NCBI GenBank assembly: GCA_050246015.1
Contig: JBFWWU010000027.1
Span: forward strand, 1 to 44,911
Direction of reading: 5' to 3'
DNA length: 44,911 nucleotides
Origin: JTS-AC122 sp050246015
GTDB taxonomy: Bacteria; Planctomycetota; Phycisphaerae; Phycisphaerales; UBA1924
The position numbers and the translations under genes are program-made. Below the pieces are notes generated by a model. That model did no database searches. It was not told the DNA's origin and saw nothing but the letters and a program-made list of their open reading frames with translations. This document shows positions 1 to 7,266 of the stretch, one piece after another; the first letter of the stretch is position 1; each line of letters begins with the position of its first letter.

Positions 1-1
1 G

Positions 2-487
2 ATGTACTACGACCCGCACCGGTACGGGCCGGGGCAGGAGGGGTACTGGCTATACCCCGACGGCGGGAACGAGCCGCTGATCAGCGGGTATCCAGAGAAC
101 GGTGGCGAGACCAGCGCGGGCCTGCGCTTGGGCGACCCAGGTGCGCGGTGGCTCGACGTGGGTTCGTACCCAGATGTTCAAAGCCCGTGGGGTTTGCTGG
201 ATGGGTCGGGGGGGGAGGATGAGTGGTTAGAGACGCTCCTTGGCCCACGCGAGCGATGGAAAAAGGGAAGCCAGCAGTTTGGGGGCGCGTCTGATCCGAT
301 CGATCGACTGGACCGAGCCGAAGGAGCGCCCCCCAACGTTGGCGGCAGAGGTTTTCGGCTGGCATCCGCGATTCCAACGCCGTATTCTTTTATGGTGTTG
401 ATTGGTTTCTTCACGCTGTACCGTCGAAGGAGACCCGACAATGAGTCGAATCGTAATCCTGATTGCGACATTAGTGTTCTCGATTAG
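2..487 (+). CDS. SUMF1 (formylglycine-generating-enzyme-like) protein with PEP-CTERM-like tail, 5' partial
   Basis: This is the C-terminal 161 residues of a gene that begins before the window; the Met at base 2 is probably internal. The segment YYDPHRYGPGQEGYW, then PWGLLDGSGGEDEW and a closing GFRLA follow the pattern of SUMF1/FGE-sulfatase-type domains, which normally show PWGL.DmsGNV.EW and end in GFR. After that comes a short tail, IPTPYSFMVLIGFFTLYRRRR, which fits a PEP-CTERM-like sorting signal (Pro-containing motif, hydrophobic helix, Arg cluster), so export and surface anchoring are likely. The canonical NVWEW is degraded to GEDEW, so catalytic activity is doubtful. The frame runs 47 bases into the next gene, which has its own ribosome site; residues after the Arg cluster are probably just read-through to the first stop. 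The family call is by motif only. Confidence 0.6.
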   Translation: MYYDPHRYGPGQEGYWLYPDGGNEPLISGYPENGGETSAGLRLGDPGARWLDVGSYPDVQSPWGLLDGSGGEDEWLETLLGPRERWKKGSQQFGGASDPIDRLDRAEGAPPNVGGRGFRLASAIPTPYSFMVLIGFFTLYRRRRPDNESNRNPDCDISVLD

Positions 488-2654
488 TCAGCGTACCGTC
501 GCTGATATCACCGCCGACGTGTTCCCTCCGGGCGCGGGAACTTGGGTCGTCGGTCCAGTAGTCAACGGCAGGCAATCCGTTGAATTTCAACGGAGCACAT
601 CTGCGGCGGGCCTTGTGACGTTCTTTGTGTTTGGCACGGAGGACGACGGTGTCGGAGAAGTAATCGTAACGACCAATTCTGTGGATGAAACCCGACTCGA
701 AGTTCGCGGATTGTCACCAGAGGGTCGAGTTGAGTTTGTTGATTCCGTTCGGAAAGCCGGCACTGGACGGGTCGTGGTTTCGAATTTGCGTGTGCTGCAC
801 GACCTCGGGAACAGTTCCACTCCTTCTACTCCTGCTTTGAACGTCGATGAAGTTTTGCTCGCTATTGTCGGCGGCGATCTCGCCACAAGTGCCATCGTGG
901 CGGGCAACTTTCGAGATACGATCATCTCCGGCAACGTCCTGGCCCCGATCACCGTGACGAACAACGGGCAACTCGACCTGATCGTCACGGGCGACATCGG
1001 CGTAACGGGGACATCAGCGCCGGTTTCGGTCACCGGGGGTATCTTGCGGCTCGAAGCGGCGAACATCTACGGCAACATCAGCGCTACGGGTCCGGCGCAG
1101 ACATTGCGTGTGATCGGCACGCCCGGCAACGTGATTGGCACGGTGTCCGTTGGCAGCGTGGGCTCGATCAATGGCGGGTCAAGCGAGTTCCTGGTGGCGG
1201 GGAGCGTGATCGCGCTCAACACCCCGCTCAGCGTGAACGGGAACGTGTCGGCTCCGATGCGTTTTTCATCGAGCGGCGACCCCGCCGTGATCGCGGGTAA
1301 TGTTTCGTCTGTTGTGACCTGCGTGGGAGATACCACTTCACTGCACGTGGACGGCTCGCTTTCCGGCACCGTGCTCGTCGAGGCTTCGATTTGGATGGGA
1401 CAAATGTCGATCGGTGCCATACTCGGAACCGGAGTTCTGCGATTCAACTGTGGCATGGGTGGCTCTGTCGAAATCAACGGAACGATCCCGGCAACCGGAT
1501 TGATCGATATTCGGAACAGTCTCTCGGGCGGCGCTTCGCTTTTCATCACGCAAGACATGAACGGTCAAATCAACATCGGACGTCCCGCGATGGCGGGCGG
1601 CACCTTGGCCGGCCTGCTGCGAATCGGCGGGAACATGGGTGGAACGATTCGGGTGCAAGACTTGATACCCTTTACGGGCAACTGGGGGTATATTTTCGGA
1701 ACGTTGGAAGTTGACGGCGAACTGACCGGATCGGTCTTCGTCGACGCCGGCTTACGCCCGCAGGGAAGAATCGTGCTCGGTGGACCATCCGCCTTGCCTT
1801 CGACCAATTTGCGCGGGCAGGTAGTGCTGAACCGGACGAACTTGTGGTGGACTTGGGACGGGCAGGTGACGGTCAATGAGGAGGCCTTGGATGGTCCCTA
1901 CTACACCATTGCATCGGATCAACTCGGCGGCGGGGCCGTTGGTCTAGCGCCCTTCGCTCGCTACGAAAGCGACTGTGCGCCATTGAATAATGCGTTCGTC
2001 AGTCGGTCGCGGTTCGAATCCGAACATGGTCTGATTCGATACTACGGTTCGGTGTCGTTGGGGGCGGAGGTGGTTCCGACGGTGCAAATTCGGGATCACT
2101 ATCACGTCGGCGTGTGGGCGGATGTGTCCCCGATGTTTCAGGTGTCGGTCAACCCACCGGGCACGCCGGGGGCTGCGAGAACGCTTCGTGTGCGGTATAT
2201 CGGGACGCCGGGGAAGCTGGCGCCGGGGTTCTACCGCGTGGTGATAGAGGAGGGGTCGCTGTTGTCGGCGGGAGTCGTGGATACGCCGCCCGTGCTTGGC
2301 GGTGATTACCACTTCCAGATCGCGTTCGACTGCGATTCGTCGGGCGGACTCGGGCACGGTGATTTTCTGCCGGAGGGCATCTGGAATCCGGCGGTTGACT
2401 GCGACGGGAACGGCGTGGCGGATACTTGCGACATTGTCAATGACCCGTGGCGAGATCTGAATATGAACGGCACACTCGACACTTGCGAGACAGTGTGCCC
2501 GTGCAACTGGAACGGGGATGGGGTCACGAACTCGCAGGACTTTTTTGACTTTCTGGTGGATTTCTTCGGCGGCAACGCAGACTTCAACAACGACGGCTTT
2601 ACCAACTCCCAGGATTTCTTTGATTTCATCACATGCTTGTTTACGGGGTGCTGA
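441..2654 (+). CDS. Secreted protein with C-terminal dockerin-like calcium repeats
   Basis: A 737-residue exported protein. The ATG at 441 is chosen because GAAGGAG lies about 8 bases upstream and the first residues, MSRIVILIATLVFSISQRTVA, form a signal peptide; a longer frame from 402 has no such support. Residues about 150-480 are low-complexity beta-rich sequence with repeated short phrases (GNV.., VTGDI, SVNGNVSAP), suggesting a beta-solenoid or adhesin-like body. Near the C-terminus come DCDGNGVADTCD and DLNMNGTLDTCE (thrombospondin-3/EF-hand-like Asp/Asn loops). Then there are two copies of a dockerin-like unit, NWNGDGVTNSQDFFDFL and DFNNDGFTNSQDFFDFI, ending in a Cys. This paired ending is typical of Phycisphaerae extracellular proteins (GC-type dockerin-anchored). 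The partner and function are unknown. The gene overlaps the preceding frame by 47 bases, so the two may be co-transcribed. Confidence 0.85.
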   Translation: MSRIVILIATLVFSISQRTVADITADVFPPGAGTWVVGPVVNGRQSVEFQRSTSAAGLVTFFVFGTEDDGVGEVIVTTNSVDETRLEVRGLSPEGRVEFVDSVRKAGTGRVVVSNLRVLHDLGNSSTPSTPALNVDEVLLAIVGGDLATSAIVAGNFRDTIISGNVLAPITVTNNGQLDLIVTGDIGVTGTSAPVSVTGGILRLEAANIYGNISATGPAQTLRVIGTPGNVIGTVSVGSVGSINGGSSEFLVAGSVIALNTPLSVNGNVSAPMRFSSSGDPAVIAGNVSSVVTCVGDTTSLHVDGSLSGTVLVEASIWMGQMSIGAILGTGVLRFNCGMGGSVEINGTIPATGLIDIRNSLSGGASLFITQDMNGQINIGRPAMAGGTLAGLLRIGGNMGGTIRVQDLIPFTGNWGYIFGTLEVDGELTGSVFVDAGLRPQGRIVLGGPSALPSTNLRGQVVLNRTNLWWTWDGQVTVNEEALDGPYYTIASDQLGGGAVGLAPFARYESDCAPLNNAFVSRSRFESEHGLIRYYGSVSLGAEVVPTVQIRDHYHVGVWADVSPMFQVSVNPPGTPGAARTLRVRYIGTPGKLAPGFYRVVIEEGSLLSAGVVDTPPVLGGDYHFQIAFDCDSSGGLGHGDFLPEGIWNPAVDCDGNGVADTCDIVNDPWRDLNMNGTLDTCETVCPCNWNGDGVTNSQDFFDFLVDFFGGNADFNNDGFTNSQDFFDFITCLFTGC

Positions 2655-2705
2655 AGCTCGTGATGCTCAGGGTGTGCGTCGGTGAGTTTGTGTGAATGCT
2701 GAGTG

Positions 2706-2722
2706 GCTTGCGTTGTGCAAGC
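2706..2722. other. Short inverted repeat upstream of tRNA-His
   Basis: GCTTGC, a 5-base loop, then GCAAGC form a perfect 6-bp stem 20 bases before tRNA-His. No T-run follows, so it is a poor intrinsic terminator for the upstream gene. It lies directly ahead of TACACT (2727-2732), a weak -10-like hexamer for the tRNA, so an operator-like role is possible but unproven. Confidence 0.3.
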
Positions 2723-2742
2723 GAGTTACACTTACCCGTTCC

Positions 2743-2815
2743 GCCAGCGTAGCTCATCCGGTAGAGCGCTTGATTGTGGATCAAGAGGTAGTGGGTTCGA
2801 CCCCCACCGCTGGTA
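2743..2815 (+). tRNA. tRNA-His (anticodon GTG), atypical acceptor end
   Basis: A complete 73-base cloverleaf can be folded: acceptor GCCAGCG/CGCTGGT; D stem GCTC/GAGC; anticodon stem CTTGA/TCAAG with loop TTGTGGA (anticodon GTG at 2776-2778); T stem GTGGG/CCCAC with loop TTCGACC. CCA is not encoded. The acceptor is unusual for histidine: the base before position 1 is C, not the G-1 of most bacterial tRNA-His; position 72 is T (pairing with G1 as G:U); and the discriminator is A73 rather than C73. U72 and A73 are the acceptor-end identity bases described for the divergent Caulobacter tRNA-His. hisS starts 300 bases downstream on the same strand. Confidence 0.95.
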
Positions 2816-2976
2816 CGTATTTTTTGGCCGTCTGAGCCGCGGTGCGCGAGCACGCGGACTTTGGATGCCGCGAGCGCGATCCATGCCGAGGACCGACCGA
2901 ACGGGAGGTCCGGTTCGTCAGGCGACGCTGAGAGAACGCCCGCAGTTTGGGAATGCGAGCAATCCTGTGATCCCCA

Positions 2977-3056
2977 AAACCGACCGCGGGCGCGGTTCGG
3001 CTCCGATGGATGCACGAGACCGACCGCTGGCGCGGTTCGGCTCAGATGGGGTGCAT
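2977..3056 (+). repeat. Two tandem copies of a ~40-bp repeat between tRNA-His and hisS
   Basis: The 300-base stretch between tRNA-His (ends 2815) and hisS (starts 3116) holds no convincing gene. It contains an imperfect direct repeat with a 40-base period: 2977-3016 and 3017-3056 share ACCGACCGC.GGCGCGGTTCGGCTC.GATGG. A third, more degraded copy (GACCGACCGAACGGGAGGTCC) may lie near 2891. A long frame open through this gap reaches hisS but has a repeat-driven, low-complexity translation and no ribosome site. Confidence 0.6.
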
Positions 3057-3115
3057 ACGCTCGCTTCGCGCGAGTAATCAGCGATTCAGTCGCACCCTCA
3101 TTGGAGAATCGCACA

Positions 3116-4624
3116 ATGGGCGAACACGTGACGCCTCGCCTGTATCGTGGGCTTCGAGATTACCTCCCGGATCAAATGGGAGCGCGGCAGCGCATCATCG
3201 ACACGATCCGCGGCGTGTACGAGAACTACGGGTTCGCGCCGCTCGGCACGCCCGCGATTGAATACATGGACGTGCTCGTCGGCACCGGCGGGCAGGAAGC
3301 CAACACGTCGATCTTCGGCGTCAAAGGGCCGGAGGACGAGAAGATCGGGCTGCGGTTTGATTTGACGGTGCCGCTGGCGCGCGTCGTCTCGCAGTATCCG
3401 GATCTGCCCCGGCCGTTCCGCCGGTATCAGGTGTCGCCGGTGTGGCGAGCCGACAAGCCTGATCGCGGGCGCTATCGCGAGTTCACACAGTTTGACATCG
3501 ACGCGGTTGGGGTTGAAACTGATCTTGCGGACACCGAGATCATGGCCGCGATGGCCGACACGCTGACGGCGCTCAAGGTCGGCCCGTTCCGCGTGCGGTT
3601 TTCCAGCCGAAAGATCCTCGAACTGCTGCTGAAGTTCGCCGAGGTCCCGCCGGTCATGCGGGTGAAGAAGAGGGTCGGCGGGGGCGGTGGGGGAAGTGGG
3701 GGGGCGGCGTCGGTTGAAACTGTTGAAGATCGCCCCGCGACCGATGTCTTCCGCGTGCTGGATAAACTCGACAAAATCGGGATCGAACGTGTGCGGCTCG
3801 AACTGACCACCGGCTACAAAGACGACTCGGGCGATTTCGTACCCGGGCTCGGGCTGGATATGTCGCAGGTTCGGCGCATCGAGGAGTTCCTGGCGATCAA
3901 AGGCGATTCGCGCCAGGCTGTGCTCGATCAACTCGCCCGGACGTTCGCCGGGGTCGGCGGCGCCGAGGCGGAAATCTCCGTGATTCGCCGCATCTCCGAC
4001 ACGCTCGGCTCGCTCGGGTACGGCGATGACCGCATCGCGGTGGACCTCAGCATCGCCCGCGGACTGGCGTACTACACGGGGCCGGTCTTTGAGGCCGTGC
4101 TGCTCGATGCGCCGCAGTTCGGCTCGGTCTTCGGGGGGGGACGCTACGACGACCTCGTGCTGCGATTCCTGGGCGAACGCGTCCCCGCGACCGGCGCCTC
4201 GATCGGTGTCGATCGGCTGCTGGCGGCGCTGGTCGAACTCAAACGCATCGACCTCCGCCCGACCACGTCCCAGGTGCTCGTCGCGGTCTTTGATCAGGAC
4301 CTCCGCAGCGAATACGTCAGCATGGCCTTCGAGTTGCGACGCGCGGGCGTGCCGACCGAACTCTACCTGGGCTCCAAGGCGATCGGCAAGCAGATCAAGT
4401 ACGCCGATCAGCAGCGCATCCCCGTCGTCGTGCTCGTCGGGAGCGACGAACACTCGCGCGGGGTCGTGGTGCTGAAGGAAATGAACGAGGGTCGGCAGAA
4501 GGCATCCGAAGCGGCGTCTCGCTCGGAGTGGCTGCGGACTCGGCCGGGGCAACTCGAAGTGCCCCGCGCGGACCTGGTGCCGGCGACCCGGCAGTTGCTC
4601 GCGATGGCGTCCTCGACCGCCTAG
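3116..4624 (+). CDS. hisS: Histidyl-tRNA synthetase, divergent motif 2 type
   Basis: A 502-residue class II synthetase that charges tRNA-His with histidine in the cytoplasm. The ATG at 3116 follows TTGGAG at 3101-3106 and starts the conserved N-terminus (LYRGLRDYLPDQM). Motif 2 lies at residues about 101-132 and contains GRYREFTQFDIDAVG. This resembles the archaeal/eukaryotic and divergent alphaproteobacterial form rather than the usual bacterial GRYRQFHQ..EVFG. The histidine-specific block RGLAYYTGPVFEAVL is at about 315-329, the GGGRYDDLV loop at 340-348 and motif 3 (GASIGVDRLLA) at about 360-370, followed by the anticodon-binding domain. Oddity: a glycine-rich insertion at residues 187-196 encoded by a G-tract (3678-3705). 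The gene sits just after a tRNA-His that lacks G-1 and has A73, as expected for this synthetase type. The next gene starts 60 bases downstream and may be in the same operon. Confidence 0.95.
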   Translation: MGEHVTPRLYRGLRDYLPDQMGARQRIIDTIRGVYENYGFAPLGTPAIEYMDVLVGTGGQEANTSIFGVKGPEDEKIGLRFDLTVPLARVVSQYPDLPRPFRRYQVSPVWRADKPDRGRYREFTQFDIDAVGVETDLADTEIMAAMADTLTALKVGPFRVRFSSRKILELLLKFAEVPPVMRVKKRVGGGGGGSGGAASVETVEDRPATDVFRVLDKLDKIGIERVRLELTTGYKDDSGDFVPGLGLDMSQVRRIEEFLAIKGDSRQAVLDQLARTFAGVGGAEAEISVIRRISDTLGSLGYGDDRIAVDLSIARGLAYYTGPVFEAVLLDAPQFGSVFGGGRYDDLVLRFLGERVPATGASIGVDRLLAALVELKRIDLRPTTSQVLVAVFDQDLRSEYVSMAFELRRAGVPTELYLGSKAIGKQIKYADQQRIPVVVLVGSDEHSRGVVVLKEMNEGRQKASEAASRSEWLRTRPGQLEVPRADLVPATRQLLAMASSTA

Positions 4625-4684
4625 TCGTTGCCGGCAGTGGGGGGGGAAGGAGACAGAGCCCGGGGGAGAGACCAGGAATCGCCG

Positions 4685-6673
4685 ATGAGCAACGGTACGA
4701 ACAGCGCAGTCACCTTCTCGGGCCACGGCCTGCGGATCGCCACGCTGGCGATGCTCGCGCGTGACCACGCCTCGAGCGTCGCGATAGACCCCGGCGCGAT
4801 GGACTCGCTCCGGGTTTCGCGCCAGGTCATCGACGACGCCGTCGCGTCGTACAAGCAGGCGTACCCGAACGTCCACCGGGACAGCCTGATGTACGGCGTG
4901 ACGTCCGGCTTCGGCGAGTTCAAGTCGGTCGCCATACACCCTGACGACTTGATCAGGCTGCAGCGCAACATCCTGCTCAGTCATTCCGCGGGAGTGGGGG
5001 ATACGGCGGACTGGCTCGATCCGGCGAACTACTTCCCCGCCGAAGTCGTGCGGGCCGCCCTGGTGGTCCGGCTCAATGCTTTCCTCCGCGGTCATTCCGG
5101 CATCCGCCCCGGGCTCGCGCTGGTCATCCAAGCGATGTTCAACGCGGGGATCGTTCCGCTCGTGCCGACCAAGGGCTCGGTGGGATCCAGCGGAGACCTG
5201 TGTCCCCTGGCGCACTGTTTCGCGACGCTGCTGGGGCGCGGGCACTTCTACGTCGTTGGGCGCGAACCCTCGGCGCCGGAGCCGGGTTCCGCCGGCGCGC
5301 GCCGGGAATGGATGCTCGCCGGCGCGCGGGTGGTGCTACTGCCCGCGTCAGAGTTCTGGCGAGAACTCGCGGCGTTCGATCATCCGCCGGAGGTTCGATC
5401 AGCCATCGAAGCGCTCTCGCACCTGCCGGTGAGCAACAAGGAAGGGCTCGCGCTGACGAACGGCGCGACGTTCTCGACCGCGATGCTGGCGCTGGCGGTC
5501 CACGACGCGGAGAATCTCGCGGGCACGGCGGACATCGGCGCCGCCTTGGCGATCGAGGCGATGTGCGCCCGGGTGCGGTTTCTGGATGAAGCGGTGCACG
5601 AAGCGCGCGGGATGGCGGGGCAGATCGACTCCGCCGCCAATATCCGCGAACTGCTGGATGGCACCCGTCTGGCCGAGTGGGCGGAGACGTCTCAGGACGC
5701 GTATTCGCTCCGGTGCGCCCCGCAGGTGCACGGCGCGAGCCGGGACGCGATCGCCTACGCCGCGATGATCGCCCAGACCGAGATCAACGCCGCGACGGAT
5801 AACCCGCTGTTTTTCCCGGGGCATGAGCCCTTCGGCGTGTCGCTCCGCCGGAGCCGGGAGGCGCAGCGTGATCGCGTGGGCGACACGCACGCGTTCTCGG
5901 CGGGGAACTTTCATGGGCAGCCGATCGCGCTGGCGGCGGATTTCCTGAGTATCGCCGTGGCGGAACTGGCGGACATCGCCGAGCGCCGCTGCCAGTTGCT
6001 GCTGGATTCGCACCACAACCGGAACCTGCCGCCGAATCTCACCGCGATGCCCGGCGTTGATTCGGGGCTGATGCTGGCGCAGTACGCCGCCGCCTCGGTC
6101 GTTTCCGAAAACAAGGTCCTCACGCACCCGGCGAGCACGGACTCGATCCCGACGTCGGCGAACATCGAGGACCATGTTGCCATGGCGACGCACGCGGCCC
6201 GCAAGTGCCGGCAGGTGATCGAGAACGCCTCGGCGGTCCTGGCGATCGAACTGGTCGTCGCGGCGCAGGCGGCGGACTGGCGCACGTGCCTGCTGGACGA
6301 ATCCTGCCGCGAGCGCGACGCGGCCCAGGAGTACGCGATTGACCCCAACGCGCGCAGCGCCGCCGAGCCCGGCCCGCGCGCCGAGCCCACCGCCGTGCAG
6401 GCCCGCGCGGATCATCGCCGCCGCGCCTTCAAGCAGCATGCTGCCGGCGGTCCGTCGGCGCGCACGGCGGCGAGCCTGGGCATCGGGACCAGGGCCGCCT
6501 ACTCGGCGATCCGCCGCGCCCTCTCCGCCATGCACGAGGACGAGCCGATCGAGCCGATGATCCGCGCCGTGCGTCTCCTGGTGCGAGATGGAACGATTGT
6601 CGCGGCGGTGAACTCGGCGCTGGCATCATCAGGCCGCGGTGCCCTCCGCGCGATCGACCCGCTGCGCCGGTAA
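4685..6673 (+). CDS. hutH: Aromatic amino acid (probably histidine) ammonia-lyase with C-terminal extension
   Basis: A 662-residue MIO-dependent lyase; histidine ammonia-lyase converts histidine to urocanate plus ammonia. The ATG at 4685 follows AGGA at 4673. Catalytic Tyr in YGVTSGFGEF (residues 70-79). The MIO segment is GSVGSSGDLCPLAH, so the triad is Ser168-Ser169-Gly170 rather than the usual Ala-Ser-Gly. Further family blocks are SHSAGVGD, NKEGLALTNGATFSTAML, YSLRCAPQVHGA, ATDNPLFF, AGNFHGQP and SENKVLTHPASTDS.PTSAN. The SENK glutamate favours histidine lyase. Typical HutH is about 510 residues; this one has a 20-residue insert after DNPLFF and about 120 extra C-terminal residues rich in Arg/Ala. 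No other hut genes are in the window, so tyrosine or phenylalanine lyase activity is not excluded. It lies downstream of hisS on the same strand and converges with the following gene. Confidence 0.85.
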   Translation: MSNGTNSAVTFSGHGLRIATLAMLARDHASSVAIDPGAMDSLRVSRQVIDDAVASYKQAYPNVHRDSLMYGVTSGFGEFKSVAIHPDDLIRLQRNILLSHSAGVGDTADWLDPANYFPAEVVRAALVVRLNAFLRGHSGIRPGLALVIQAMFNAGIVPLVPTKGSVGSSGDLCPLAHCFATLLGRGHFYVVGREPSAPEPGSAGARREWMLAGARVVLLPASEFWRELAAFDHPPEVRSAIEALSHLPVSNKEGLALTNGATFSTAMLALAVHDAENLAGTADIGAALAIEAMCARVRFLDEAVHEARGMAGQIDSAANIRELLDGTRLAEWAETSQDAYSLRCAPQVHGASRDAIAYAAMIAQTEINAATDNPLFFPGHEPFGVSLRRSREAQRDRVGDTHAFSAGNFHGQPIALAADFLSIAVAELADIAERRCQLLLDSHHNRNLPPNLTAMPGVDSGLMLAQYAAASVVSENKVLTHPASTDSIPTSANIEDHVAMATHAARKCRQVIENASAVLAIELVVAAQAADWRTCLLDESCRERDAAQEYAIDPNARSAAEPGPRAEPTAVQARADHRRRAFKQHAAGGPSARTAASLGIGTRAAYSAIRRALSAMHEDEPIEPMIRAVRLLVRDGTIVAAVNSALASSGRGALRAIDPLRR

Positions 6674-6702
6674 CCTCCGGGCCGCGAGCCGGCGAGCGGA
6701 CC

Positions 6703-7248
6703 TCAGATGATTCCCCGCTGCAGGTGATCGAGGAGCCCGCCGCACGCCGCGCGGATCATGTGGTACATCCGCTCGAATCCCTCCGCGCCGCCGTAGTACG
6801 GGTCGGGCACGTCCAGCGCATGCGGTCCGGCACGGCGTGCTTCGTCCATTGCCGCGGGATCGAACTCGCGCAGGCGGCGCACCGTGCTCGCGTGCCCCGG
6901 CGCGCCGACGCGAAGGATCTCCTGCACGTTGTGCTGATCCATCGCGATGATGAGATCGAACCTGGTGAAGTCATACAGCGGCGCGAACTGGCGGGCGCGA
7001 TGCGAGATCGGCACGTTGAACTTCCGCGCGATCGCGAGCGTGCGCGGATCCGCGTCCTGACCCGCGTGCCAGCCGCCCGTTCCACACGAATCGACGTGGA
7101 ACCGACTCTCCACGCCGCGCTCTCGCGCCATCGCCACAAACACCGCTTTGCCCAGCGGCGAGCGGCAGATGTTCCCCATGCACACGAACAGCAGCGACCG
7201 CGGCCCCGGGCCGTCTCCATCCGCAACGGGTTGTGGTTCCCGAGTCAC
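6703..7248 (-). CDS. Low-molecular-weight protein-tyrosine phosphatase
   Basis: 181 residues, close to the family norm of about 150-160 plus a short N-terminal tail. The P-loop is VCMGNICRSP, giving catalytic Cys23 and Arg29 (C-x5-R). The general-acid loop is DPYYGG near the C-terminus, here VPDPYYGG. Such enzymes dephosphorylate tyrosine-phosphorylated proteins or release arginine phosphate in the cytoplasm; which one cannot be told from sequence. It ends 29 bases from the convergent ammonia-lyase gene. The start at 7248 gives a 17-residue leader before the core; no other Met lies between it and the P-loop. The upstream gene on the same strand stops 18 bases before this start, so the two are probably co-transcribed. 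Confidence 0.92.
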   Translation of the reverse strand: MTREPQPVADGDGPGPRSLLFVCMGNICRSPLGKAVFVAMARERGVESRFHVDSCGTGGWHAGQDADPRTLAIARKFNVPISHRARQFAPLYDFTRFDLIIAMDQHNVQEILRVGAPGHASTVRRLREFDPAAMDEARRAGPHALDVPDPYYGGAEGFERMYHMIRAACGGLLDHLQRGII

Positions 7249-7266
7249 GGCGCATCGTACCGCCGA

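Noticed and set aside
2727..2732. Promoter of tRNA-His
   Set aside because: TACACT is a passable -10, but no -35 lies at suitable spacing, so it is not listed as a promoter.
3098..5245. Long minus-strand open frame (over 700 codons) opposite hisS and the ammonia-lyase
   Set aside because: It is the antisense of two well-supported genes; high GC keeps the frame open, and its translation is Arg/Pro-rich without motifs.
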